Part shown: piece by piece, positions 1 to 8,487 of the stretch
Position numbering within the stretch: the first letter of the stretch is position 1
How the letters are laid out: each line of letters begins with the position of its first letter
DNA from: PWQG01 sp040882255
GTDB lineage: Bacteria > Pseudomonadota > Gammaproteobacteria > Pseudomonadales > Pseudohongiellaceae
Length of the DNA: 64,000 bases
NCBI GenBank assembly: GCA_040882255.1
Contig: JBBEBP010000011.1
Coordinates: forward strand, 310,001 to 374,000
Direction of reading: 5' to 3'
Notes under the pieces: model-generated
The model's database searches: none
What the model saw: the letters and a program-made list of their open reading frames with translations, nothing else
What the model was told of the DNA's origin: nothing
Program-made: the position numbers and the translations under genes

Positions 1-62
1 AATTCGTCGAGAACTTCCAGCAATGGCAAAATGAAAATGAACTCTTCAATCGTGTCCAGTGA
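1..62 (+). CDS. 3' end of an unidentified protein (partial)
   Basis: Reading frame 3 is open from the window edge to a TGA at 60-62 and would encode a 19-residue tail rich in Asn, Gln and Glu. The other two frames are less protein-like. The fragment is too short to assign a family. It lies about 48 bp before the amidase start and would be on the same strand. It could also be chance coding. Confidence 0.35.
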   Translation, partial: FVENFQQWQNENELFNRVQ

Positions 63-109
63 TGTATTGCTGGCAACCCGTTACTGTTTGATCCAGAAAG
101 GAGCTGTCG

Positions 110-1543
110 ATGAGCGATGATATTTCCGGCATGAGCGCCACGACGTTGCTCAGACACTATCGTGATCACACCCTGACTCCGGTGGAAGTCGCCAGGGTCA
201 TGCTGGAGCAGATCGAGCGGCTGGACGGGGGAACCAACGGCTTCTGCCTGGTCGACCCGGACACGACGCTGGAACTGGCCCGGGAGTCGGAGAAGCGCCA
301 CCAGCGGGGGCAGGGCGACGGGCTCCTCGACGGGGTGCCGGTCGCCATCCAGGATCTGTTTCTGACACCCATGTGGCCAACCCGCAAGGGATCCAGAATC
401 GTGGAGCCGAACACCACACTGGGAAAGTCCGCTCCGTCCACCGCCTCCCTGGCGCGCCACGGCTATGTGCCGATCGGCAAGACCAATACGCCAGAGCTGG
501 GCTGGAAGGGCGTCACAGACAGTCCCGTGCATGGCGTTACCAACAACCCCTGGGATATCGAGAAGACCGCCGGGGGTTCCAGTGGAGGCAGTGCCGTAGC
601 CGTGGCAACGGGCATGGCACCGCTGGCGTTGGGTATGGATGCCGGCGGCTCCATTCGTATTCCCGCTTCCTTCTGTGGTCTGGTCGGCCTCAAACCGTCG
701 ATCGGGGAAGTGCCGCACTGGCCAGCCAGCCCTTTCGGCACATTGGCCAACGCCGGACCCATGGCCTGGACCGTGGAAGACTGTGCGTTGATGATGAATG
801 TGCTGACCGAAGCCGACGCCCGCGACACGATGGCCTATCCGCGCCGGGACATCGACTACCGGGAAAACCTGCGAGACGGTGTGCGCGGCCTGAGGATCGC
901 ATTCAGTCCGAATCTCGGCTACGTGGACGTGGCACCGGAAGTGGAGCAGGCGCTCAACGATGCCGCCGAGCGTTTCCGTGAGCTTGGCGCCGAAGTCATA
1001 CGCACCGACCCCAGTTTCAATGACCCGCTCGGCTCCTTCGGGCACCTGTTCTATGGCGGTCTGTCAAATGCCATGCGCGATTTGTCCACGCGCAAGAAAT
1101 CGATGATGGACCCGGAACTGGTCAAGGTCGCGGAGAAGGCTTCCAGACTGAGCATGCTGGGTTACCTTGGCGCGGTCAATGAAGCCATGACGTTGCGTGA
1201 GCGCATGGCAGCGTTTCACCGCAAATATGACCTGCTGCTCACGCCCACGCTGCCCATCACAGCGTTCAGGGCAGGCCGGGAAGTACCCGAAGACTGGCCG
1301 AACACGCGTTGGCCCACGTGGACACCATTCACCTATCCGTTCAATATGACAGGACAACCGGCACTTTCAGTGCCCTGTGGTTTTGACGACGAAGGTCTGC
1401 CGATCGGACTGCAACTGGTGGGTGCCTGCTACAACGATGCACTGGTACTGCAGGCCGGCTATGCGTACCAGCAGGCCTATCCGCTGACTGACCGGCGTCC
1501 GCCGCTGTATACCGCAAATCGAAGAATGACAGAAGAGGGCTGA
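110..1543 (+). CDS. Amidase-signature family protein lacking the catalytic lysine
   Basis: A 477-residue protein of the amidase signature family, which hydrolyses C-N amide bonds with a Ser-cisSer-Lys triad. The glycine/serine-rich signature is at residues 155-161 (GGSSGGS), giving the cis-Ser at about S157, and the nucleophile region GGSIR gives S181. The 24-residue spacing between them is as expected. The lysine normally found in the 'IKD' motif is replaced by glutamine at residue 81 (AIQDLF, codon CAG). The family fold is clear but standard catalysis is doubtful. The start follows AAAGGAG at 98-104. It ends 2 bp before the aminotransferase start, so the two are probably cotranscribed. Substrate unknown; a non-catalytic or altered role is possible. 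Confidence 0.85.
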   Translation: MSDDISGMSATTLLRHYRDHTLTPVEVARVMLEQIERLDGGTNGFCLVDPDTTLELARESEKRHQRGQGDGLLDGVPVAIQDLFLTPMWPTRKGSRIVEPNTTLGKSAPSTASLARHGYVPIGKTNTPELGWKGVTDSPVHGVTNNPWDIEKTAGGSSGGSAVAVATGMAPLALGMDAGGSIRIPASFCGLVGLKPSIGEVPHWPASPFGTLANAGPMAWTVEDCALMMNVLTEADARDTMAYPRRDIDYRENLRDGVRGLRIAFSPNLGYVDVAPEVEQALNDAAERFRELGAEVIRTDPSFNDPLGSFGHLFYGGLSNAMRDLSTRKKSMMDPELVKVAEKASRLSMLGYLGAVNEAMTLRERMAAFHRKYDLLLTPTLPITAFRAGREVPEDWPNTRWPTWTPFTYPFNMTGQPALSVPCGFDDEGLPIGLQLVGACYNDALVLQAGYAYQQAYPLTDRRPPLYTANRRMTEEG

Positions 1544-1545
1544 GC

Positions 1546-2751
1546 ATGTCGCTGAACAACATGGACTTCGAGTTTTACGAGTCCGAGGATCCGATCTGGA
1601 ACCCGGGATTGCTGTCCATGCCCATACCGGGTATCCGCCGCATGATCAACCTGGCGTCCCATATGGACGATGTCATCCATCTGTCCATCGGCCAGCCCGA
1701 CCTCCCGGTACCGGGCAATGTGATCAAGGCTGCCACCGAAGCACTGGAGCGTGGACAGACCGGGTACACGATGGATGCCGGACTGCCTGAGCTGCTGGAA
1801 TCACTGGCGTTGTACTATAGTGAGCGCAACGGGCGCACCCTGACCTCCGACAACATCATGATCACCACGGGTGCCACCGAAGCGTTGTACCTGGCCTTGA
1901 CGGCCGTCTCGGCGCCGGGCCGCCATTTTATTGTGCCGGACCCGGCATTCATGCTGTATGCCCCGCTGATCCGTATGAACGGCGGAGAGGTGACCGAGAT
2001 TCCGACGCGGGCGGAGAACAACCACCAGCTGGATCCGCAGGAAGTCATCGACGCCATTGAGCCCCATACTTACGGCATCGTGCTCAATTCACCCAGCAAC
2101 CCGACCGGGACGTTGTATCCACGAGAGACGCTGGAAGCGATCATTGAAGAGGCCGCCTTCCAGAACATCCAGATCATCAGTGACGAGGTATACGACCACC
2201 TCATCTACGATGGCAAGGAATATCCCTCCGTGCTGTCCTGCTGCAGCGATCTGGATCATGTCATGGTGGTCAGCAGTTTCTCCAAGACTTACAGCATGGC
2301 GGGCATGCGTATCGGATGGTTGATCAGCAGCCAGGGTGCCATCAAGAAACTGCGCCGCTATCACATGTTCACCACGACGGTGGCCAACACTCCCTTTCAG
2401 TGGGCCGGCGTGGAAGCACTGCATGGCAGCGACCGGTTCATTGAGGAAATGCGACAGGAATACACCCGGCGCCGTGACCGGCTGGTGGAACTGGTGGACC
2501 AGACACCTCACCTGACCGGTTACAAGCCGGAAGGGGCTTTCTATCTGTTTCCGGCATTGCCCGAAGGGGTCAATGGCACAAACGTCGCACTGCGTCTGCT
2601 GAAGGAAACCGGTGTCTGTACCATACCGGGTGAGACCTTTGGCAGTTCCTGCAGCAATGCGCTGCGCCTGAGTTATTCCATTTCGACCGACCAGATCGAG
2701 GCGGCTTTCGAGCGCATCATCCCCTGGATGAGCGAACAGGACTTCAGCTGA
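1546..2751 (+). CDS. Class I/II pyridoxal-phosphate aminotransferase
   Basis: A 401-residue fold-type I aminotransferase that transfers an amino group from an amino acid to a 2-oxo acid in the cytoplasm. Visible motifs are NSPSNPTG (181-188), the D213/Y216 cofactor contacts, the PLP-binding lysine K247 in SSFSKTYSMAG, and RIGW downstream. Length is normal for the AspC/aminotransferase A group. It starts 2 bp after the amidase stop and ends 12 bp before the kinase gene, so the three genes probably form one transcript. Substrate specificity cannot be read from the sequence; aspartate-like or branched/aromatic acceptors are all possible. Confidence 0.9.
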   Translation: MSLNNMDFEFYESEDPIWNPGLLSMPIPGIRRMINLASHMDDVIHLSIGQPDLPVPGNVIKAATEALERGQTGYTMDAGLPELLESLALYYSERNGRTLTSDNIMITTGATEALYLALTAVSAPGRHFIVPDPAFMLYAPLIRMNGGEVTEIPTRAENNHQLDPQEVIDAIEPHTYGIVLNSPSNPTGTLYPRETLEAIIEEAAFQNIQIISDEVYDHLIYDGKEYPSVLSCCSDLDHVMVVSSFSKTYSMAGMRIGWLISSQGAIKKLRRYHMFTTTVANTPFQWAGVEALHGSDRFIEEMRQEYTRRRDRLVELVDQTPHLTGYKPEGAFYLFPALPEGVNGTNVALRLLKETGVCTIPGETFGSSCSNALRLSYSISTDQIEAAFERIIPWMSEQDFS

Positions 2752-2784
2752 GCAGGGTCCGACATGAAAAGCAGGGGAGTTGTC

Positions 2785-3780
2785 ATGGCAGTATCCGAGT
2801 TGCATCCGTATGAAGCGTTGACGCCTGACCGGGTTCTGGATGCGATCGAGGGGCTGGGGTGGCAGTGTGACGCAAGAATATTCCCACTCAACAGTTACGA
2901 GAATCGCGTATACCAGATCGGCATCGAGGATGACCAGCCGCTGATCGCGAAGTTCTATCGCCCCGGGCGATGGACTGCGGAGCAGATCCAGGAGGAGCAT
3001 GACTTCGCACAGGAACTGGCAGATCTGGAGATTCCGGTGGTGGCGCCCTTGCGCCTGGATGGCGAAACCAGCCAGTATCACTTCGATGATTTCACCTTTG
3101 CCGTATTCCCTCGCCTCAGAGGCCGGGCACCGGAACTCGATAATATGGATGACCTGCTGGTCATGGGCCGTTTTCTGGGGCGGGTACACCTGTGCGGGCG
3201 TCTGCAGTCTTTCCGCTATCGCCATACTCTGTCGGCGCAGCGGTTTGGCGAGGACAGCCGCGAGTATCTGCTGCGGCATGATTTCATACCCGGTTCACTG
3301 CGCGAAGCCTATGAAACGGTGAGCCGGGACCTCCTGGACGTGGTGCATCAGCGCCTCGCCGACAGTGCCCCCTTCGAGTCCATCCGCCTGCATGGCGACT
3401 GCCATCCGGGTAACGTGCTGTGGCAGGGCGAGGTCCCCTGGTTCGTGGATTTTGATGATGCCATGGCTGGACCGGCGGTGCAGGATCTGTGGATGTTGCT
3501 GAGCGGGGATCGTGATCAGCGCCAGGGCCAGTTACTGGAGCTGATCGAAGGCTACAATGAGTTCCATCATTTCAATCCACGCGAACTGCCCTTGATCGAG
3601 CCACTGCGGACGCTGCGCATCATGCACTACAGCGCCTGGCTGGCGCGGCGCTGGGATGATCCGGCCTTTCCCATGAGCTTTCCCTGGTTCAATACCGAAC
3701 GCTACTGGGCCGAGCATGTGCTGGAACTGCGCGAACAGCGGGCGGCACTGGACGAGCCGCCACTGCAGTTGATGTGGTAG
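2785..3780 (+). CDS. srkA: Stress response kinase A (SrkA/RdoA, YihE-like)
   Basis: A 331-residue protein of the aminoglycoside-phosphotransferase/protein-kinase-like fold, the SrkA (YihE, RdoA) family of Ser/Thr kinases linked to envelope stress. The catalytic loop LHGDCHPGN and the metal-binding FVDFDDA are intact, and the N-terminal NSYENRVYQ segment is typical of the family. I chose the ATG at 2785 because AGGGGAG at 2773-2779 is well placed for it. An in-frame ATG at 2764 would add seven residues but has no comparable site. It is the last gene of a probable amidase-aminotransferase-kinase operon. A promoter-like pair for the next gene overlaps its 3' end. Confidence 0.85.
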   Translation: MAVSELHPYEALTPDRVLDAIEGLGWQCDARIFPLNSYENRVYQIGIEDDQPLIAKFYRPGRWTAEQIQEEHDFAQELADLEIPVVAPLRLDGETSQYHFDDFTFAVFPRLRGRAPELDNMDDLLVMGRFLGRVHLCGRLQSFRYRHTLSAQRFGEDSREYLLRHDFIPGSLREAYETVSRDLLDVVHQRLADSAPFESIRLHGDCHPGNVLWQGEVPWFVDFDDAMAGPAVQDLWMLLSGDRDQRQGQLLELIEGYNEFHHFNPRELPLIEPLRTLRIMHYSAWLARRWDDPAFPMSFPWFNTERYWAEHVLELREQRAALDEPPLQLMW

Positions 3781-3796
3781 GCAACTCTGCTATGAT
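3769..3796 (+). promoter_or_regulatory. Candidate sigma-70 promoter for the FAH-family operon
   Basis: TTGATG at 3769-3774 and TATGAT at 3791-3796 are separated by 16 bp, about 70 bp upstream of the next start. The -35 lies inside the end of srkA. This is prediction from consensus only. Confidence 0.45.
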
Positions 3797-3867
3797 CCGG
3801 GGGCGGGCGTTGACGCGTTTCTCTGCCCGACAACCATCACATTACAAGACGGAATAGAGATCTGATC

Positions 3868-4791
3868 ATGAAATCCGGACTGACAAGACTGCTGCTGGGT
3901 GCCGCACTGGCACTGACGACAACCGCCTCCACGCTGGCTGTGGAGCTGACCCTGGTGCGCCACGGAGCGGCGGGAGAGGAGAAGCCGGGACTGATTGATG
4001 ACCAGGGCCGCATCCGTGATCTGTCGGCCCATGTCGACGATCTTACGCCGGTCTGGTTGTCGGACGAGCGGCTGGAAATGCTGGCCGGCATCGACGTGGC
4101 AACGCTGCCCGTGGTCGATGCGGACACACGCCTCGGGCCACCGGTACAGGGTAGCCGGAAAATCATCGCCGTCGGGTTCAATTATGTCGACCATGCCGCC
4201 GAGATGGAGACGGACGTCCCCGAAGAGCCACTGATCTTCTCCAAAGCGATCACGGCCCTGAGCGGCCCCCATGATGACGTGGTTTCTCCCCGGGGTGCCA
4301 CCAAACTGGACTATGAAGCGGAGCTGGTGGCCGTGATCGGCCGCCAGGCCCGTTATGTCGATGAAGAAGACGCACTGGCGCACATCGCCGGGTACATGGT
4401 AGGCCACGATGTTTCCGAGCGTGCGTTCCAGCGCGAACGTGGCGGGCAGTTCGTGAAGGGAAAAAGTGCCGATACCTTCGCTCCCGTGGGCCCCTGGCTG
4501 GTGACACGTGACCATATCGACGACATACAGACGCTGGACGTGTGGTCGGAAGTCAATGGCGACAGGCGCCAGCAAGGCAATACCGACCAGATGGTGTTCG
4601 GTGTCGCCCATATCATCAGTCACCTGAGTCAGTTCATGACCCTGGAACCGGGTGACCTGATTTTCACGGGCACGCCTGAAGGGGTCGGGGATGGCATGCG
4701 TCCGCCGCAATACCTGCAGCCGGGTGACGTGGTGCGCATCGGCATTGAGGGCCTGGGTGAACAACGCCAGGTGGTTGCCCCGGCACCGTAG
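3868..4791 (+). CDS. Exported fumarylacetoacetate hydrolase family protein
   Basis: A 307-residue protein of the FAH superfamily (metal-dependent hydrolases, isomerases and decarboxylases acting on beta-diketo or oxo acids). Metal-site region DYEAELVAVIG, the GHDVSER segment and the C-terminal GDLIFTGTPEGVG are all present. The first about 24 residues (KSGLTR, hydrophobic LLLGAALALTTTA, then TLA) look like a Sec signal peptide, placed directly before the usual family N terminus (LTLVRHG...EKPGLID). FAH proteins are normally cytoplasmic, so a periplasmic location is unexpected. It heads a run of four short-spaced genes (gaps 30, 32 and 36 bp). Substrate unknown. Confidence 0.85.
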   Translation: MKSGLTRLLLGAALALTTTASTLAVELTLVRHGAAGEEKPGLIDDQGRIRDLSAHVDDLTPVWLSDERLEMLAGIDVATLPVVDADTRLGPPVQGSRKIIAVGFNYVDHAAEMETDVPEEPLIFSKAITALSGPHDDVVSPRGATKLDYEAELVAVIGRQARYVDEEDALAHIAGYMVGHDVSERAFQRERGGQFVKGKSADTFAPVGPWLVTRDHIDDIQTLDVWSEVNGDRRQQGNTDQMVFGVAHIISHLSQFMTLEPGDLIFTGTPEGVGDGMRPPQYLQPGDVVRIGIEGLGEQRQVVAPAP

Positions 4792-4821
4792 GCACCGCAC
4801 ACAATACATGACAGGAGCAGT

Positions 4822-5049
4822 ATGAAAAAACCCGACTTCACAACATGGCTGAAAGAGCATGTCGAGGAAATTTTCACTGCGGCATTGACGGCATTTTTCA
4901 CCGCATTGATGTTCCGCGTGGGACTGGGCATGCTGTTTTCGATCCTGGCCGGACTGGCCTGCACGTATACCGTGCGGCTGGTCCTGATACGCAAAATGCT
5001 GGCTTCGCTCAGCGAGCGCGTGGCGGGCAACCGCAACGAAGCACCCTGA
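4822..5049 (+). CDS. Small hypothetical membrane protein
   Basis: A 75-residue protein I do not recognise. It has a charged amphipathic start (KKPDFTTWLKEHVEE), about 40 hydrophobic residues that could form one or two membrane spans (residues 17-55), and a basic C-terminal tail (RKMLASLSERVAGNR). AGGAGC at 4812-4817 is well placed for the ATG. It sits 30 bp after the FAH gene and 32 bp before the CPXCG gene, so it is probably cotranscribed with both. Confidence 0.7.
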   Translation: MKKPDFTTWLKEHVEEIFTAALTAFFTALMFRVGLGMLFSILAGLACTYTVRLVLIRKMLASLSERVAGNRNEAP

Positions 5050-5081
5050 CCGGGCCAGACGATGCCGGCGGGAGAGGAACC

Positions 5082-5276
5082 ATGTTGAACGATCTGGAAG
5101 AATGTGAGGTCCAGTGCCCCTATTGTGGCGAGGGCATTTGTGTACTGGTTGACTGCTCGGTGATGGAGCAGCAGTACATCGAGGATTGCCAGGTGTGCTG
5201 TGCACCGATCGAGTTCAGCGTACTGATCGACGAGGACGAGAACCTGCATGTCTCCGTGAGCCGTGACGACGAATGA
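5082..5276 (+). CDS. CPXCG-motif cysteine-rich small protein
   Basis: A 64-residue acidic protein with CPYCGEG near the N terminus and CQVCC in the middle, the pattern of the Cys_rich_CPXCG family, probably a small zinc ribbon. Cellular role is not known for the family. The start is the ATG at 5082 after GGAGAGGA (5071-5078). It follows the small membrane protein and precedes the DJ-1/PfpI gene by 36 bp in the same orientation. Confidence 0.8.
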   Translation: MLNDLEECEVQCPYCGEGICVLVDCSVMEQQYIEDCQVCCAPIEFSVLIDEDENLHVSVSRDDE

Positions 5277-5312
5277 CTACCTCAGTATGAGAGCGGGAAG
5301 GATATACAACGC

Positions 5313-5912
5313 ATGACGGAAACAGTAGCGATTTTCGTGTTCCCGGAGGTCGAGGTGCTGGATTTTGCGGGACCTTTCCAGGTGTTTTCCACCGCCGCCC
5401 GGGTAGCGGCCCGCAACACACCGGACGGGCCCGCGCCCTGCCGGGTGTTCACGGTATCCGCCTCGCCGGAGCCCGTTCGGACCAGGGGAGGCCTGAGTAT
5501 CCAGCCGGACTGGCATTTTACCAATCACCCCCCGGCAGACCTGTTGATCATTCCCGGCGGTGTCGTCGATGCCGAGATGGACAATCCAGTGGTATTGGAG
5601 TGGATTCGCCGCAGCTCGGCCACGGCCAAACTCACCGCTTCGGTTTGCACCGGTGCCTTCCTGCTGGCCCGGGCCGGTATCCTGCGCCGCGGACGCGTGA
5701 CGACCCACTGGGAGAACGCGGCTGATCTGGCATCGCGCTACCCCGAGCTGGAAGTGGTGGAGGACTGCCGTTGGGCGGATCAGGGACGTTATCTGACATC
5801 GGCCGGCATCTCGGCGGGTATCGACATGAGCCTGCATCTGGTCGAGCGGCGCTTCGGTCGGGAACTCGCCGAGGCCACTGCCCGGCAGATGGATTTCGAC
5901 TGGCGGCGCTGA
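5313..5912 (+). CDS. DJ-1/PfpI family protein
   Basis: A 199-residue protein of the DJ-1/PfpI class-I glutamine amidotransferase-like fold. The nucleophile-elbow cysteine is C112 in SVCTGAFLLA, followed by THWENA, which resembles the isonitrile hydratase/AraC N-terminal-domain branch rather than chaperone Hsp31. The acidic partner lies in the N-terminal EVLDFAGP. There is no C-terminal DNA-binding domain, so it is a stand-alone enzyme-like domain. Last gene of the probable four-gene operon. Reaction unknown: hydratase, deglycase-like or thiol-redox roles are all possible. Confidence 0.85.
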   Translation: MTETVAIFVFPEVEVLDFAGPFQVFSTAARVAARNTPDGPAPCRVFTVSASPEPVRTRGGLSIQPDWHFTNHPPADLLIIPGGVVDAEMDNPVVLEWIRRSSATAKLTASVCTGAFLLARAGILRRGRVTTHWENAADLASRYPELEVVEDCRWADQGRYLTSAGISAGIDMSLHLVERRFGRELAEATARQMDFDWRR

Positions 5913-5942
5913 CACTTCGTAACAAACGGGTAGGATTCCGGA

Positions 5943-5971
5943 AGGTTTTTCCGCCGGGGGTTGCGTATAAT
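5943..5971 (+). promoter_or_regulatory. Candidate promoter upstream of the DUF5916 gene
   Basis: A perfect TATAAT is at 5966-5971, about 67 bp before the TTG start. The T-rich stretch at 5946-5950 is only a weak -35. Prediction only. Confidence 0.4.
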
Positions 5972-6037
5972 TGCCCGGTTTTTCGTTTCGGTTTCCGTTT
6001 GCCGAGGTGTTCCGGATAACAACAAAGGTATGTAGTC

Positions 6038-8482
6038 TTGAGTATTTTCCAGTATTTGCCCACCGGACTGATTATTGGTCTCTCCGCCTCCTCAGTCAGC
6101 CTTGCCCAACCCCTGTCTACGAGCTCCGAAGGTCTGTCGCCAGCCATGCAGCTGCGCGCCGGCCCGGAAACGCGCATACCCTTGTCCCGTCTGGACGGCG
6201 AACAGGGCGAAGTTGTCATCGATGGCGTGATTGACGAGGCAGCCTGGGAAGCGGCCGGCAACGTGCCGGGACTCTCCATGAGAGTGGTGGAACCGGAAAC
6301 CCTGGCTGCGACGCCATACAACACCGATTTCAAGGTGTTCTACAACGATCAGGGGCTCTACATCGCCGTTGACATGGAGCAGCCGGAAGAGACGCTGGTA
6401 CGGCGTATCAGCGGCCGGGACGCCCGTGGCATCCGCCGTGACCGGGTTTCTTTCACCATCGATACCTCCGGCAACGGCCGGTTTGGCTACTGGATGAGTC
6501 TCGCACTGGGTGACAACCAGATGGACGGCACCATCCTTCCGGAACGTCAGTACAGCAGTGAATGGGATGGCGCCTGGTACGGCGCCACCTCGGAGACCGA
6601 AAATGGCTGGTCGGCCGAGTTCTATATTCCCTGGGGGCAACTGGCCATGCCGGACTCGGAAGGCGAGGAGCGTGCTATCGGATTCTACGCCCAGCGTAAC
6701 GTTGGCAGTCTGGACGAAACCTGGGGCTGGCCCGGAATTCCCGGCTCGGATAGTCTGTTCCTGAGTGATTATCCCCGTCTGACCATGGAAGGCGTTGATC
6801 CCCGTCAGCAGTGGAGTGTGTTCCCCTACGCCTCGACCACCGTTGATGAAGTGGACAACGACGTGGACGGCAAGGCGGGTGTGGACCTGTTCTGGCGCCC
6901 GTCCAGCAACTTCCAGGCCACGGCCACTATCAACCCCGATTTCGGTTCCGCCGAATCCGACGACGTGGTGGTCAATCTGACCGCCAATGAAACCTTCTTT
7001 CCCGAGAAGCGGCTGTTTTTCCAGGAAGGACAGGAGATCTTCAATACTACGCCGCGGTCAACCGGCAGCGGCGGCAAACGCCTCAGTATCATCAATACCC
7101 GCCGGATCGGTGGGCGTCCCCGTACACCGGACCTGCCGCCAGGCGAGAGCCTGAGCGCGAGGCAGCGCGTGACACCGGCCGACCTGCTCGGGGCGGCCAA
7201 GTTCACGGGACAGAGCGGTTCCGTCCGCTACGGTGTACTGACGGCGATGGAAGACGATACCGACTACGATGTGGGCGGCACCAGGGTGACGGCCGATGGC
7301 CGGGATTTCGGCGCCGTGAGGATGTTGTACGAGGACAGCCGTAACGCCGCCTATCGTGGCCTGGGTTATATCGGCACCACGGTCCGGCATCCCGACCGCA
7401 GTGCCGATGTTCATGCCGTGGACTATCACTATCTCAGTACCAGTGGCCGCTGGAACGTGGATGGCCAGGTCATTGCATCGGATGTCGAGGGTGTGGGTAC
7501 CGGTTACGGCACCTTTGCCGATGTGGTCTATCAGCCCCAGCAGGGCGTGCGCCACACACTGCAGATGACCTACCTGGATGACACGATCGACGTTAACGAT
7601 TTCGGCTTCCTGGAGCGGAACAACTCCTGGGAGTTCTGGTATCGGGGGCAGTGGATCTTCACCGACCTGGATGTGGTGCGTAATGTACGCCTGAGCCCGT
7701 TCCTGCGCTATGAGGAAAACCTGGACGGTGACCGGACCAACAACGCCATTCCCGTGTTCAACGTGGACGTCACGCTGAACAACCTGGACCAGGTCAGTTT
7801 CGGGCTTTTCCACTTCCCCAAGCGCTATGATGACCGGAACAGTTTCGGCAATGGTACCTTTGCGGTCGCCGAGCGCACCAATTTCAACGTCAACTACACC
7901 ACCGACCCCGGGCGGGCGGTGAGTTTCGAAGTGGGAGCGGGGCAGTCCGGTGAGTTTGCCGGCGGCACCAGCCACAATCTCTCCGCCGGCGTGACCTGGC
8001 GGCCCATCGACAATCTGAATTTCTCCAGTGAAGTGGAATACGATGATCGTGATGGCTGGCTGCTGCACCAGGAAGACCAGAACTTCACGGCGTTCGATAG
8101 CGAGCAGTGGCGCAGTAACCTCAGCATGGAGTATTACCTCACCGCCAAGCAACAATTCAGCGCCGCGTTGCAGTGGGTGGGCATCAAGGCGGACGAGGAT
8201 CGTTTTTACCATCTGCCGGCCGATGCACCGACCCGCAATCGGGACCTGATCCAGGTGGACAAGCCGGCAGGTCCCACGGACAGCTTCGCATTGACACAGA
8301 TGAACCTGCAGCTGCGCTATCGATGGCAGATCGCGCCACTGTCCGATCTGTTTGTGGTGTACAGCAAGAGCAACAACCAGCGGGGCATGATCCGCTCATT
8401 CGATGACCAGTTCGGCGATGCCTGGGACGACCCGCTGGTCAGCCAGCTGGTCGTCAAGCTGCGGTATCGCTTCGGCACCTGA
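6038..8482 (+). CDS. DUF5916 family outer-membrane-type protein with N-terminal CBM9-like domain
   Basis: An 814-residue exported protein. A short signal peptide (about residues 1-23, ending SVSLAQ) is followed by a CBM9-like beta-sandwich (about 50-235) with the VIDGVIDEAAWEAA opening and the DRVSFTIDTSGNG and NGWSAEFYIPW motifs of DUF5916 proteins. The remainder is rich in alternating, aromatic-containing strands and ends YRFGT, as expected for a C-terminal beta-barrel. The FFPEKRLFFQEG motif at the junction is characteristic. Start is a TTG at 6038 after AAAGG at 6024-6028. Function in the family is unproven, with proposals around carbohydrate or polymer handling at the outer membrane. It converges on prc with only 5 bp between stop codons. 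Confidence 0.8.
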   Translation: MSIFQYLPTGLIIGLSASSVSLAQPLSTSSEGLSPAMQLRAGPETRIPLSRLDGEQGEVVIDGVIDEAAWEAAGNVPGLSMRVVEPETLAATPYNTDFKVFYNDQGLYIAVDMEQPEETLVRRISGRDARGIRRDRVSFTIDTSGNGRFGYWMSLALGDNQMDGTILPERQYSSEWDGAWYGATSETENGWSAEFYIPWGQLAMPDSEGEERAIGFYAQRNVGSLDETWGWPGIPGSDSLFLSDYPRLTMEGVDPRQQWSVFPYASTTVDEVDNDVDGKAGVDLFWRPSSNFQATATINPDFGSAESDDVVVNLTANETFFPEKRLFFQEGQEIFNTTPRSTGSGGKRLSIINTRRIGGRPRTPDLPPGESLSARQRVTPADLLGAAKFTGQSGSVRYGVLTAMEDDTDYDVGGTRVTADGRDFGAVRMLYEDSRNAAYRGLGYIGTTVRHPDRSADVHAVDYHYLSTSGRWNVDGQVIASDVEGVGTGYGTFADVVYQPQQGVRHTLQMTYLDDTIDVNDFGFLERNNSWEFWYRGQWIFTDLDVVRNVRLSPFLRYEENLDGDRTNNAIPVFNVDVTLNNLDQVSFGLFHFPKRYDDRNSFGNGTFAVAERTNFNVNYTTDPGRAVSFEVGAGQSGEFAGGTSHNLSAGVTWRPIDNLNFSSEVEYDDRDGWLLHQEDQNFTAFDSEQWRSNLSMEYYLTAKQQFSAALQWVGIKADEDRFYHLPADAPTRNRDLIQVDKPAGPTDSFALTQMNLQLRYRWQIAPLSDLFVVYSKSNNQRGMIRSFDDQFGDAWDDPLVSQLVVKLRYRFGT

Positions 8483-8487
8483 AGCGC

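Noticed and set aside
3790..5205. Long open frame on the minus strand opposite the FAH operon
   Set aside because: Composition is rich in His, Arg and Cys with no family motif, it has no ribosome site, and the plus strand holds clear genes.
7058..8212. Open frame opposite the DUF5916 gene
   Set aside because: It has no recognisable domain and sits inside a well-supported gene.
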